From assembly GCF_900114385.1 (NCBI RefSeq), contig NZ_FOSW01000018.1:33455-97454 (forward strand): a stretch of DNA of 64,000 nt, in the 5' to 3' direction. Under the pieces are notes generated by a model. The model saw nothing but the letters and a program-made list of their open reading frames with translations. It was not told the origin of the DNA and did no database searches. Shown piece after piece: positions 1 through 8,549 of the stretch. This DNA is from Geodermatophilus ruber (lineage in GTDB: Bacteria; Actinomycetota; Actinomycetes; Mycobacteriales; Geodermatophilaceae). The stretch's first letter is position 1. Every line of letters starts with the position of its first letter. Position numbers and translations under genes: made by a program.

Positions 1-385
1 CGTCGGCGTCGTCGGCGAGCGCGGCCTGGATGCCCTGGCCCCACTCGCTAGGACGGCCCTGGTTCTGCCAGGTGGTGTACTCGAAGCCGACCGAGTCGGC
101 GATCCGTTCGGCCGCCTGACGGTAGAACTGGGTGAAGTCGATCGCCGCGTTGACCGGGACACTGGCGATCGTCCGGCCGGACATCGCTGCGGCGGCGTCG
201 AACGGTTCGCCCGGGGCCTCGAACTCCGGCACCTGCGAGAACTGGTCGATGCGCTCCTGCGCCGCCGCGAGATCGCCTTCCGCTGCGCCTGCCGCGCTCT
301 GCGACTCCGCGCCGGAGGAGCAGGCGGACAACACGGCGAGCAAGGCCATGGCGGCGACCATGGTGACGCGCGAGGGCTTTCGCAT
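1..385 (-). CDS. Substrate-binding lipoprotein of a sugar-type ABC transporter, C-terminus beyond the window
   Basis: The visible 128 residues begin MRKPSRVTMVAAMALLAVLSAC: a basic start, a hydrophobic core and a lipobox LSAC with Cys at about residue 22, so the protein is exported and lipid-anchored. After a Ser/Ala-rich linker comes the start of a periplasmic-binding fold (GRTIASVPVNAAIDF), typical of Peripla_BP_4 ribose/sugar-binding proteins. Transport partners would lie left of the window. The gene is on the same strand as, and downstream of, the LuxR-type regulator, separated from it by a hairpin at 516-540. The ligand cannot be told. The fold assignment is good, the sugar assignment moderate. 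Confidence 0.75.
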   Translation of the reverse strand, partial: MRKPSRVTMVAAMALLAVLSACSSGAESQSAAGAAEGDLAAAQERIDQFSQVPEFEAPGEPFDAAAAMSGRTIASVPVNAAIDFTQFYRQAAERIADSVGFEYTTWQNQGRPSEWGQGIQAALADDAD

Positions 386-515
386 GGTGTCTCGTCTCTC
401 GGGTGGGGCTCGGGGAGCCGCAGCGGTCGGTACGGCAAGACTCGTCACCCGCTGTGATCCCGGCCTCACCCCGACGGCGCGATTACTGGCCGCCGGCCAC
501 CCGTCGCATGTGATG

Positions 516-540
516 CGCCTCACCCCATCGGGGTGAGGCG
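516..540 (-). terminator. Perfect 11-bp stem hairpin after the LuxR-type regulator
   Basis: Arms CGCCTCACCCC (516-526) and GGGGTGAGGCG (530-540) enclose a 3-nt loop. It lies 72 nt past the regulator stop and about 130 nt before the lipoprotein start. No T-tract is seen, which is usual for high-GC actinobacterial hairpin terminators. A second partial copy of the left arm (CCTCACCCCGA) occurs near 463-473, so a protein-binding role cannot be excluded. Confidence 0.5.
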
Positions 541-611
541 GTAGGCGGGCAGCGCCCGGTAGAGGCGGGGACGGCGCGGGCGGCGAGCCGCCGGTCTCGG
601 ATGCGCCGGGG

Positions 612-3371
612 TCAGACGAGCCCGAGCTCCCGGGCGCGGGCCACGGCTTCACGGCGCCCGTTGACCCCGAGCTTGCGGTACAGGCTCCGCAGGTGGGCCT
701 TCACCGTGTTCACGGAGACGAACAACCCGGAGCTGATCTCGGGAAGGGTCAGCAAGCTGTCGAGGCACCGCAGCACCTCGAGTTCTCGTTCGGTCGGCGG
801 TTCCGGGAGCGCACCCCTCCCCGGCTCGGCAAGGGGCACCCAGGGGCTGACGTGGCCGGCCAGGCACTTCCTGAGCCGTTGCACGAACCTCCGCTGCGGG
901 CCGCGCTGCCGGTCCAGGGCCTCCAGCAGCCGGTCGACGCGCGCACCGAACTGCAGGAAGGGCTGCACCATCTCCTCGGGCTCGGCCATGGCGACGACCT
1001 CGGCCATGGTCTGCACGGCGGCGACGCTCCCCACGTGCTGGGCACGGAGCAGCGACAGCAGCACCCCCGCCTGCAGTCGCTGGTCCAGGAAGCCTTCCCC
1101 GACCGCGACCGCCTTCTCCAACAGGTCCATGGCCGCATCGGGGCGACCGTCACTGAGGAGGAGCTCCGCGTGGGCGAGCGCGAGGTGGATGGAGCCGTAG
1201 GCATCGGGGGGGCTGCCGGCCAGGAGGCGACGGGTGACGGCGGTCTGCCCGATCGCCAACGACAGCCGGGCGCGCTCGCCGGTGATGTAGCCGCCGAACA
1301 CGTACGGCACGTGCAGCCGCTGCATGGTGCGCTCGGCTGCCTCCAGCGTCGCCAGGGCCTCCCGCTTACGCCCGCGCAGACCGGTGACCAGGCCCCGCAC
1401 CAGGAGGATCACGGCGCCCACTGCGGCGTCCTGCCGACGGACGGCGTCTTCGGCCAGGTCGAGGTACTGATCGGCGTCGTCCAGCTCGCCGCGCACGTAG
1501 TGGATCCAGCCCAGCGCGTGCCAGAGCTCGGCCGCCGCTCCGCTCTGCTCCCATCCCCGGATGCGGGCCAGCTCGACCGCCTCCTCGGACGCCGTCAGGG
1601 CGTCACCGAGGCGGTCCTGAGCGGTCAGGACGCCGATCAGCTGGCTCAGGCAGCCCAGCTCGACGTAACCGCGCTCGTTGGCCCGTGCTGCCGCCAGCGC
1701 CTCGCGGAGGTGGTCCTCGGCCTCGGCCCGACGCCCGGCCCAGTACTCGGTGGTGCCCAGCTCCTGAAGCGCGAGCGCGCGCAGATCGTTCGCGTGCCGC
1801 GGGCTGCCGGCCCCGTGCTCGGCCGCATGCATGAGCCCACCCGCGGCGCTGGTCACGGCGGCGAGGTCACCGGACAACCGCGCGCGCTCCAGACCCACGA
1901 CCAGCTCCGGGATGCCCGCCGTCCCGCCGTCGTCGCCCGGCGCGGAAACTGCCGGCACGGAGGCGGCGGTGGCGTTTGGCGTCTCCGACGAGTCGTCGAC
2001 CCCGGCGCCGGCCAGCGCGGCGTCCCCGGTGCCCACGAAGCCGCTGTCCCCCAGCGCCAGCCCGGTGGCGATGCGTACCAGCGCGATCTGACCGCTGCAC
2101 CGCACGACGTGGTCGGGCAGGCGCCGAATGAGGTCCTGGAGGGTCACCAGCTGCCCGTCGAGGTACAGGGAGAGCCACGCCGAGAGCAGCACCTCCTCCG
2201 CCAGGTCCCAGTCCTCGGCGTGCACGGCGTGCTCGAAGGCGTCCACCGGCATGCCCTGGTCGAGGAACCAGCGGGACGCCGTGACGTGCAGGTGGCTCCG
2301 CGTGGGGGCGCCGAGCCGGTCGAAGCGGCTGCGCAGGAGGTCGGCGAACATGGCGTGGTAGCGGAACCAGTCCTGCCGCGACGTGGTCGGCGTCGTGAAC
2401 ACGTTGCGGCGCGCTAGCCCCAGCAGCGTCTCGCGCCCGTTCGCGCGGCCGGTCAGCGCCGACGCCAGGTCGCCGGTGAGCCGATCGCAGATCGACGTCC
2501 GCAGCAGGAAGTCCTGGGTGTCCGCGGGCAACCGGTCGAAAACCTCCTCGACGAGGTAATCGGCGACGTCCGCATGCTCGCCGTTGAACTCCACCAGGGT
2601 CTGCTCGGCGGAACCGCCGTCGGCGAGCGAGAGCGCCGCCAGGCGCAGCCCCGCCGACCACCCCTCGGTCCGGTCCCGCAGGATCCGCGCGGCCTCGTCG
2701 GACACCGTGATGCCCGAGTGCCGCAGCATCTCGGCCGTCTCCTCGGCGGTGAAAGCGAGGTCCTGCGCGTGGACGACCTCCAGCCGGCCCTCCAACCGCA
2801 ACCGCTGGGTCGGCAGCTCGGGGAGGTAGAGCCCGCTCAGGACGAGCCGGACCGAGGGCGGCAGGTGGAGCATCAGGTACGACAGGCCGGAGGCGACGGG
2901 GGAACCCTCCAGCCAGTGGACGTCGTCCAGGACGAGGACCGTGGTCGGCTCGAGGCCGGCGAACGCCTCGGCCACCAGGGCGGGCAGCAGATCGGGCGGT
3001 GTCTCGGACTGCGGGGCGGGCGCGAGGGAGGAGAGCAGCGAGCCCTCCGGCGGCGCGGCCGCGCTACGCGCGGCCGCCAGCAAGGCCGACCAGAAGCGGA
3101 CCGGGTCCCGGTCGGTGCGGTCCAGGGTGACCCATCCGGGCGCACCGGGAGCCGCGGACGAGCGCAGCCAGGAGGCCAGCAGCTGCGTCTTGCCGCAGCC
3201 GGTTGGACCGGTCACGACGGTCACCGAGCACCGAGCGGCCTCGGTCAGACGCCGGAACAGCCGGGGGCGGTCCACCACACCCCGCGGCAGCTGCGGCAAC
3301 GACACTTTGCCGAGCAGCATGGGCGACACCGCGAAACCTGAGGCGTGGCCGTGCTCGTGCTGCGGAGTCAC
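612..3371 (-). CDS. Large ATP-binding LuxR-family regulator (MalT/LAL type)
   Basis: The 919 residues have an N-terminal P-loop GPTGCGKT at 55-62, a Walker B-like VLVLDDVHW near 145-153, a long helical repeat region (about 330-830) rich in Ala/Leu that fits TPR-like sensor repeats, and a C-terminal LuxR helix-turn-helix with TERELEVLRCL and the recognition segment SVNTVKAHLRSLYRKLGV. This is the MalT/LAL architecture: ATP plus an inducer promotes oligomer formation and activation of nearby promoters. The start is GTG at 3369-3371. It is divergent from the molybdenum hydroxylase operon, which makes that operon its likeliest target (inference); the lipoprotein downstream is another. The ligand is unknown. 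Confidence 0.9.
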   Translation of the reverse strand: MTPQHEHGHASGFAVSPMLLGKVSLPQLPRGVVDRPRLFRRLTEAARCSVTVVTGPTGCGKTQLLASWLRSSAAPGAPGWVTLDRTDRDPVRFWSALLAAARSAAAPPEGSLLSSLAPAPQSETPPDLLPALVAEAFAGLEPTTVLVLDDVHWLEGSPVASGLSYLMLHLPPSVRLVLSGLYLPELPTQRLRLEGRLEVVHAQDLAFTAEETAEMLRHSGITVSDEAARILRDRTEGWSAGLRLAALSLADGGSAEQTLVEFNGEHADVADYLVEEVFDRLPADTQDFLLRTSICDRLTGDLASALTGRANGRETLLGLARRNVFTTPTTSRQDWFRYHAMFADLLRSRFDRLGAPTRSHLHVTASRWFLDQGMPVDAFEHAVHAEDWDLAEEVLLSAWLSLYLDGQLVTLQDLIRRLPDHVVRCSGQIALVRIATGLALGDSGFVGTGDAALAGAGVDDSSETPNATAASVPAVSAPGDDGGTAGIPELVVGLERARLSGDLAAVTSAAGGLMHAAEHGAGSPRHANDLRALALQELGTTEYWAGRRAEAEDHLREALAAARANERGYVELGCLSQLIGVLTAQDRLGDALTASEEAVELARIRGWEQSGAAAELWHALGWIHYVRGELDDADQYLDLAEDAVRRQDAAVGAVILLVRGLVTGLRGRKREALATLEAAERTMQRLHVPYVFGGYITGERARLSLAIGQTAVTRRLLAGSPPDAYGSIHLALAHAELLLSDGRPDAAMDLLEKAVAVGEGFLDQRLQAGVLLSLLRAQHVGSVAAVQTMAEVVAMAEPEEMVQPFLQFGARVDRLLEALDRQRGPQRRFVQRLRKCLAGHVSPWVPLAEPGRGALPEPPTERELEVLRCLDSLLTLPEISSGLFVSVNTVKAHLRSLYRKLGVNGRREAVARARELGLV

Positions 3372-3422
3372 GTCACCTCCCCGCTGTCACGATCCGGCCC
3401 TGCCGCTCGTGCGAATCCGTCC

Positions 3423-3467
3423 GGGCACAGGCCCCGGACACGGGACCAGCGGGCACAGGTCCCGGAC
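3423..3467. promoter_or_regulatory. Direct repeat, candidate activator sites
   Basis: Two 17-bp copies differing at one base lie at 3423-3439 and 3451-3467, in the region upstream of the LuxR/MalT-like gene. The 28-bp period would place both on nearly the same DNA face. MalT-type proteins bind directly repeated sites; assignment to this regulator is inference. Confidence 0.35.
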
Positions 3468-3827
3468 GTCGGGGGCGGTGCCACGACCGGTCCACCTGCC
3501 CCCGCGAACGTGGTCGGTCCCCGGGATCCGGAGGTGCGCTTCGCTGGATACCAGCCTGGCGGCGTGTGCTGCATCTAACCGTCGCGCGTCCCGTTCGGCC
3601 AGCATGAAGTCCCCTGGCCACGGCGCCGACGGTCTCCGTGCGCGGGCGGTTCGTGGCGCGACGAGACATGAAAGTGCTGGTCAAGCGACGGATCGGGGCC
3701 CGTCCGGCGGTCGGCGCAGCTGGCGGCGTCGACCGCACCGGGCGCCGGCGGTCCGGGCGAGGCGCCCGCCCGCGGGCCCACCGGGCACGGTTGGCAGGAG
3801 CCCTCGGGGAACATCGTCGCGGCATAA

Positions 3828-3850
3828 CAATTTAGCGCTGAGGTACTTCC
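3828..3850 (+). promoter_or_regulatory. Candidate operator shared by the cox-type and hyu operons
   Basis: An AT-rich island in otherwise GC-rich DNA contains TTTAGCGCTGAGGT followed two bases later by TTCC. The same pattern, T-N-AGCGCT-N-AGGT-NN-TTCC, appears immediately upstream of hyuA at 16239-16257. The core TNAGCGCTNA is palindromic, as expected of a dimeric repressor or activator site. The binding protein is not identifiable in the window, except that the MalT-like regulator is adjacent. Confidence 0.45.
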
Positions 3851-3976
3851 GCGCCCCGCCTGCCGCGTGACACGCTGACGCCTCGCCGGTGCGGACGACG
3901 GACGTCGGCCAGCACCCTCGGGCCGGTCGACAGGGGGCCCTCGAGAGTCGGCGATGTGCGTGGCAAGGAGGCACTC

Positions 3977-4021
3977 GTGGCGTTGCGTCGGAAGCCCACC
4001 CCCGGGGACGTCGGCCGGTGA
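3977..4021 (+). CDS. Possible 14-residue leader peptide coupled to the FAD subunit gene
   Basis: A strong Shine-Dalgarno sequence AAGGAGG (3965-3971) stands 5 nt before GTG 3977, which opens a frame reading VALRRKPTPGDVGR and ending TGA at 4019-4021. That stop overlaps the GTG start of the next gene (GTGA at 4018-4021), the same coupling used between all later genes of this operon. The ribosome site is better than the one directly before the FAD subunit. This suggests a translated leader controlling entry to the operon, or a vestigial gene end. It is not a known peptide family. Confidence 0.4.
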   Translation: MALRRKPTPGDVGR

Positions 4022-4896
4022 AGCCCTCGGCCTTCCGCTACGCCGACCCCCGTTCCCTCGAGGAGGCCCTCGAGGTCCTCTCCGCCGAGGGGGAAGGCGC
4101 CAAGGTCCTCGCCGGCGGGCAGTCGCTGCTCCCGCTGCTGTCGATGCGCCTGGCCGCCCCGGCCACGCTGGTGGACATCAACCGGGTCCCCGGCCTCGAC
4201 GCCGTCGAGACCGGCGAGGGCGGCGTCCGGGTGGGGGCCCTCGTGCGGCACGCCCGGCTGCTCGAGGACGCCGCCGCCGCGCGGGTGCAGCCACTGCTGG
4301 CCCGCGCGACCGCGAACGTCGCCCACCCCGCGATCCGCAACCGGGGGACGACGGTCGGCTCGATCGCGCACGCCGACCCCTCCGGCGAGATGACCTCCGT
4401 CCTCGCCCTCACCGGCGGCTCGGTCACCGTGGCCACGCCCGCAGGCGTCGAGACCGTCGGCTGGCAGGACCTCTTCGTCGGCCCGCTGGAGACCTCCGTG
4501 CACGGGCCCGCGGTCGTCACCTCCGCCTTCTTCCCCGCGCTGCCCGCCCGCTCGGGCACCGCCTTCGCCGAGATCGCCCGCCGCAAGGGCGACTACGCGG
4601 TCTGCGGCGCCGGCGTCGTCGTCACGCTGGACGAGGACCGCCGCGTGTCGGCCGCGCGGGCCGCCTACATCTCCGTCGGGCTGGTGCCCGAGGTGCACGA
4701 CCTCACCGAGGCCGTCGCCGGGCAGCCGGTGGACACCGCCGACTGGGCCGGGGCCGGCGCGCTCGCGCGCACCCTGGTCGACCCGGACGCCGACATCCAC
4801 GCCAGCGCCGACTACCGGCGCCTGCTGGTCGGCGTGCTGACCGAACGAACCCTGATCGAAGCGGCCGCCGAGGCCGCCGGGAGGACCGCCGCATGA
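4018..4896 (+). CDS. coxM: FAD-binding medium subunit of a xanthine/CO-dehydrogenase-family molybdenum hydroxylase
   Basis: This 292-residue protein has the FAD-binding fold of CoxM/XdhB: AGGQSLLPLLSMRL near residues 36-50 and the second flavin-contact region TVGSIAHADPSGE near 112-124. It passes electrons from the iron-sulfur subunit to an acceptor. GTG 4018 gives the usual family N-terminus (KPSAFRYADP); a GGGGA lies 9 nt upstream and the leader peptide stop overlaps the start. A longer open frame back to 3889 has no family-like residues. It overlaps the next gene by ATGA at 4893-4896. It is the first of four coupled genes. The symbol marks family membership only; CO as substrate is doubtful because of the large subunit's motif. 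Confidence 0.88.
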   Translation: MKPSAFRYADPRSLEEALEVLSAEGEGAKVLAGGQSLLPLLSMRLAAPATLVDINRVPGLDAVETGEGGVRVGALVRHARLLEDAAAARVQPLLARATANVAHPAIRNRGTTVGSIAHADPSGEMTSVLALTGGSVTVATPAGVETVGWQDLFVGPLETSVHGPAVVTSAFFPALPARSGTAFAEIARRKGDYAVCGAGVVVTLDEDRRVSAARAAYISVGLVPEVHDLTEAVAGQPVDTADWAGAGALARTLVDPDADIHASADYRRLLVGVLTERTLIEAAAEAAGRTAA

Positions 4897-5411
4897 CCGC
4901 CTCCGTCGACGCCGAGCGCACCGTCACCCTCACCGTGAACGGTGTTCCACGTGAAGCCACCGTGCCGGTGCGCCGGCTGCTGTCGGACGCGCTGCGCCAC
5001 GACCTCGGGCTGACCGGCACGCACGTCGGGTGCGAGCACGGCGTCTGCGGCGCCTGCACGGTGCTGGTCGACGGCGCCCCGGTGCGCTCCTGCCTGGTGC
5101 TCGCCGTCCAGGTCGAGGGCGCCGAGGTGCGTACCGTCGAGGGGCTGGCGCACGACGATCACCAGGGCGGCCAGGTGCTCCACCCGGTGCAGGAGGCCTT
5201 CCGCGAATGCCACGCGCTGCAGTGCGGGTTCTGCACACCCGGCTTCCTCATGACGATCGCCGCGGGGCTGGAGAACCGGGACGCGTCGGCGGAGCTCACC
5301 GAGGAGGAGGTCGAGGAGATGGTCGGCGGCAACCTCTGCCGGTGCACCGGCTACGCCAACATCAAGAAGGCCGTCCGGCACGCCGCCGCCGCGATGAAGG
5401 ACGCCGAATGA
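4893..5411 (+). CDS. coxS: [2Fe-2S] small subunit of the molybdenum hydroxylase
   Basis: At 172 residues this matches CoxS/XdhC-like subunits. The plant-type ferredoxin cluster ligands are in GCEHGVCGACTVLVDG (about 48-63), and the second, helical cluster domain has CGFCTPGF and CRCTGY (about 110-152). All eight cluster cysteines appear to be present, so both [2Fe-2S] centres should form. Electrons run from the molybdopterin subunit through these to FAD. The start overlaps the coxM stop and the stop overlaps the coxL start (ATGA both times), indicating fixed stoichiometry by coupled translation. Confidence 0.93.
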   Translation: MTASVDAERTVTLTVNGVPREATVPVRRLLSDALRHDLGLTGTHVGCEHGVCGACTVLVDGAPVRSCLVLAVQVEGAEVRTVEGLAHDDHQGGQVLHPVQEAFRECHALQCGFCTPGFLMTIAAGLENRDASAELTEEEVEEMVGGNLCRCTGYANIKKAVRHAAAAMKDAE

Positions 5412-7834
5412 CCACCAAGGTGTTCGGCGAGCCGGTCCGCCGGCGCGAGGACGCCCGGCTGATCACCGGCAAGGGCCGTTACCTCGACGACATCGGCTCC
5501 ACCGCGACCCTGGCCGCCGCGTTCGTGCGCAGCCCGCACGCCCACGCCCGCATCCTCGACATCGACGTCACCGGCGCGCTGGACGTCGAGGGCCTGGTCG
5601 CCATCTACACCTACGAGGACCTCACCGGCCCGCTGGCCGAGCCGCTGCCGGTCCTCATCCCGCACCCGCAGCTGACCGCGCCGCGCACCGGCTTCCCGCT
5701 GGCCAACGGTGAGGTCAACCACGTCGGCGAGCCGGTCGTCATGGTCGTCGCGACCGACCGGTACCTCGCCGAGGACGCCGCCGAGCGGATCCTCGTCACC
5801 TACGAGGAGCTGCCCCCGGTCGTCGGCGTCGACGCCGCCCGCGAGGCGCGGCACGCGGTCCACGCCGAGATCCCGGACAACGTCGCGGCGCGGCACCACC
5901 AGGAGACCGGCGACGTCGAGCCGGCGCTGGCGGCCGCGAAGAACACGCTGTCGTTCACCCAGTACATCGAGCGCAGCGCCTGCATGCCGATGGAGGGCAA
6001 GGGCGTGCACGCCCGGTGGGACGCCGCCGACTCCTCGCTGCGCGTCTACACCAGCACCCAGGCCTCGACGTCGGTGCGCGCGGCGATCGCGGCCAAGCTG
6101 GAGCTGTCGCTGGACAAGGTCGAGGTCATCGCGCCGGACGTCGGCGGCGGCTTCGGCGTGAAGATCGTGCACCCGTGGCCGGAGGAGCTGCTGGTGCCGA
6201 TGGCCGCGATCGCGCTGCAGGCCGAGGTGAAGTGGGCCGAGGACCGGCGCGAGCACTTCGTCTCCTCGGCGCACGAGCGCCAGCAGCGGCAGGAGATCAC
6301 CGTCGGCTACGACGACGAGGGCCGGATCACCGCCCTCGACGTCCACATCTGGCACGACAACGGGGCGTACACGCCCTACGGGATCATCGTGCCGATCGTG
6401 ACCGCGACCCAGCTGGTCGGGCCGTACGTGATCCCGGTCTACCGGGTGATCGTGGAGAGCGTCTTCACCAACACCGTCATCGTGACGCCGTACCGCGGCG
6501 CCGGGCGGCCGCAGGGCTGCTTCGCGATGGAGCGCACGATGGACCGCATCGCCGATGCCCTCGGGCTGGACCGGGCCGTCGTCCGCGAGCGCAACCTCAT
6601 CCAGCCCGACCAGTTCCCCTACGACCACCACCTGACGTTCCAGGACGGCCGGCCGGTCATCTACGACTCCGGCGACTACCCGGGGCTGATGGCCAAGCTG
6701 AAGAAGCTGGTCGGCTGGGAGGAGGCCGAGCAGCTGCGGGCGGACGCCGGGGCGCGCGGCCGCATGCTCGGCGTGGGGATGGCCCTGTACGTGGAAGGCA
6801 CCGGGCCCGGCCCGTACGAGGGCGGGCACGTGCAGGTGCTCGGCAGCGGCAAGGTGCTGGTCTCCACCGGGCTGACCTCGCAGGGCCAGGGGCACGAGAC
6901 GGCGTTCGCGCAGATCGTGGCCACCGAGCTCGGGGTGCCGATCGAGGACATCGAGGTCACCACCGGCGACACCCGCCGGTTCGGCTACGCGGTGGGCACC
7001 TTCGCCTCCCGGGCCGCGGTGATGAGCGGCAACGCGATCGCGCTGGCCGCCCGCGGCGTGCGGGCGAAGGCGCTGCGGATCGCCGCCGACGTCCTGGAGG
7101 TGGACCCGGGCGACCTGGAGATCGACGAGGGCGTGGTCCAGGTCAAGGGGACGCCGGGGGCGTCGATCCCGCTGCGGACGGTCGCCGTCCTGTCCAACCC
7201 GCTGCGCTACGCGTTCGACGAGGCGGCCCGGCAGGCCACCCAGTTCGCCGGCCCGGCTGACGACACCAGGCCGCCGGTGGCCGAGGGTGACGCGCCCGGG
7301 CTGGAGCACGTCGATTACTACTCGCCGGTCCGCTCCACGTTCGCCTCGGGCGCGCACGCGGCGATCGTGGAGATCGACCCGGCGACGTGGGAGATCGACG
7401 TGGTGAAGTACGCGGTCGTCCACGACTGCGGAAACATCGTCAACCCCATGATCGTCGAGGGGCAGGTGCAGGGCGGCGTCGCGCAGGGCGTGGGCGGCGC
7501 GCTGTACGAGCGCATGGCCTACGACTCGGCCGGCCAGCTGCAGAACGCCTCGTTCATGGACTTCCTCATGCCCTACTCGAGCGAGATCCCCGACGTGGTC
7601 ATCGACCACCAGGAGACCCCCTCGCCGCTGAACCCGCTGGGCCTCAAGGGCGCCGGCGAGGCCGGGGTGATCCCCGGGACGGCGGCGATCGCCTCGGCGA
7701 TCGAGGACGCGGTGGGACGGCGGATCACCGCGATGCCGATCTCCCCGACCCAGCTGTACGACCTCATGCGCGACCAGGACACGGAACGGACCGCGGCGGC
7801 AGCACGCCGGGCGGGGACAGGAGCGATGGCGTGA
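5408..7834 (+). CDS. coxL: Molybdopterin-binding large subunit, form II CoxL-like hydroxylase
   Basis: The 808 residues begin MTTKVFGEPVRRREDARLITGKGRY, a standard CoxL-family start, and carry the molybdopterin-contact stretch DVGGGFGVK and the C-terminal PLGLKGAGEAG with the catalytic-type Glu. The loop that separates classes reads PYRGAGR at residues 361-367. Genuine form I CO dehydrogenase has AYXCSFR, whose Cys holds copper; AYRGAGR marks form II relatives. The copper-binding Cys is therefore absent and CO oxidation is unlikely or weak. A hydroxylation of an N-heterocycle, aldehyde or similar carbonyl compound fits better (inference). No cofactor-maturation genes (coxDEF-like) are present nearby. 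Confidence 0.9.
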   Translation: MTTKVFGEPVRRREDARLITGKGRYLDDIGSTATLAAAFVRSPHAHARILDIDVTGALDVEGLVAIYTYEDLTGPLAEPLPVLIPHPQLTAPRTGFPLANGEVNHVGEPVVMVVATDRYLAEDAAERILVTYEELPPVVGVDAAREARHAVHAEIPDNVAARHHQETGDVEPALAAAKNTLSFTQYIERSACMPMEGKGVHARWDAADSSLRVYTSTQASTSVRAAIAAKLELSLDKVEVIAPDVGGGFGVKIVHPWPEELLVPMAAIALQAEVKWAEDRREHFVSSAHERQQRQEITVGYDDEGRITALDVHIWHDNGAYTPYGIIVPIVTATQLVGPYVIPVYRVIVESVFTNTVIVTPYRGAGRPQGCFAMERTMDRIADALGLDRAVVRERNLIQPDQFPYDHHLTFQDGRPVIYDSGDYPGLMAKLKKLVGWEEAEQLRADAGARGRMLGVGMALYVEGTGPGPYEGGHVQVLGSGKVLVSTGLTSQGQGHETAFAQIVATELGVPIEDIEVTTGDTRRFGYAVGTFASRAAVMSGNAIALAARGVRAKALRIAADVLEVDPGDLEIDEGVVQVKGTPGASIPLRTVAVLSNPLRYAFDEAARQATQFAGPADDTRPPVAEGDAPGLEHVDYYSPVRSTFASGAHAAIVEIDPATWEIDVVKYAVVHDCGNIVNPMIVEGQVQGGVAQGVGGALYERMAYDSAGQLQNASFMDFLMPYSSEIPDVVIDHQETPSPLNPLGLKGAGEAGVIPGTAAIASAIEDAVGRRITAMPISPTQLYDLMRDQDTERTAAAARRAGTGAMA

Positions 7835-8547
7835 ACCTCGACGGCTCGGCGGTTCTCTCGGGCGAACCGGAGCGGGTGTGGGCGGTGATCACCGACCCGG
7901 CGGTGCTCGCGCGGACGATTCCCGGCTGCGAACTGCTGGAGCAGGTGGGGAACGACGAGTACCGGATGACTGTCTCGGTCGGGGTCGGCGCGATCCGCGG
8001 CACCTACGCCGGCGAGGTCAAGCTGACCGACCAGAAGCGGCCCTACTCCTACGTCATGCACGCCTCGGGCGCCGGTGCACCGGGCAACGCGCGGGCGACG
8101 GTGACGATCAACCTGGAGCCCAACGGCGACAGCACGATGCTCACCTACTCGGCCGACGCCGTGGTCGGCGGGCCGGTGGCCGGCGTCGGGCAGCGGATGA
8201 TGACCGGGGTGGCCAAGCGGATCGCCGGCCAGTTCTTCTCCGCGATCGACGCCGAGCTGAACAGCCTCGCCCCGGCGCTGACCTCGACGGCCCCGGGCGA
8301 GGCGGCCCCGGGCGAGGTCGCTCCCGCCGAGGCGGCTCCGGTCGAGGCGGCTCCGGTCGAGGCCGCAGCGGTTCCGGCGACCGCTGCTTCCCCGGCCGCG
8401 CCCCGGGTGTTCGCCGCCAAGGCCGCCCCGGCCGCCGCCGCGGCGCCTGGCGACCTCCGCACGGCGCTGATCGGCGCGGTCGGCGGTGCGGGGCTCACCC
8501 TGCTCGGCGTCGTCGTCGGCTGGCTGCTGGGCCGCCGCAAGGGCTGA
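7831..8547 (+). CDS. coxG: CoxG-like SRPBCC protein with C-terminal membrane anchor
   Basis: Residues 1-150 form an SRPBCC/CoxG domain (LDGSAVLSGEPERVW, IPGCELLE, IRGTYAGEVKL). An Ala/Pro/Glu-rich linker of short tandem repeats (PVEAAPVEA) follows at about 155-185, and then a single membrane helix ending in WLLGRRKG. CoxG is reported to recruit CO dehydrogenase to the membrane, so this protein probably tethers the hydroxylase complex to the inner membrane near respiratory quinones. It starts at GTG 7831 overlapping the coxL stop and is the last gene of the operon, followed by two hairpins. Confidence 0.88.
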   Translation: MNLDGSAVLSGEPERVWAVITDPAVLARTIPGCELLEQVGNDEYRMTVSVGVGAIRGTYAGEVKLTDQKRPYSYVMHASGAGAPGNARATVTINLEPNGDSTMLTYSADAVVGGPVAGVGQRMMTGVAKRIAGQFFSAIDAELNSLAPALTSTAPGEAAPGEVAPAEAAPVEAAPVEAAAVPATAASPAAPRVFAAKAAPAAAAAPGDLRTALIGAVGGAGLTLLGVVVGWLLGRRKG

Positions 8548-8549
8548 CC

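Larger units (their letters stand above)
3372..3976. other. Long divergent intergenic region between the LuxR-type regulator and the cox-type operon
   Basis: This 605-bp stretch has no convincing gene. Near the regulator start it holds a direct repeat, GGGCACAGGCCCCGGAC (3423-3439) and GGGCACAGGTCCCGGAC (3451-3467), spaced 28 bp start to start, which suits tandem binding sites of a MalT-like activator (inference). Further in, at 3828-3850, an AT-rich island contains the AGCGCT motif shared with the hyuA upstream region. The hydroxylase promoter probably lies here. Confidence 0.5.

Noticed and set aside
3889..4017. N-terminal extension of the FAD subunit to 3889
   Set aside because: The extra 43 residues are Arg/Gly-rich without family similarity, while GTG 4018 gives the canonical start and follows the leader stop.
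4943..4958. parS-like site TGTTCCACGTGAAGCC inside coxS
   Set aside because: Two or three mismatches to consensus, within a coding frame, and no oriC, parAB or dnaA genes nearby.
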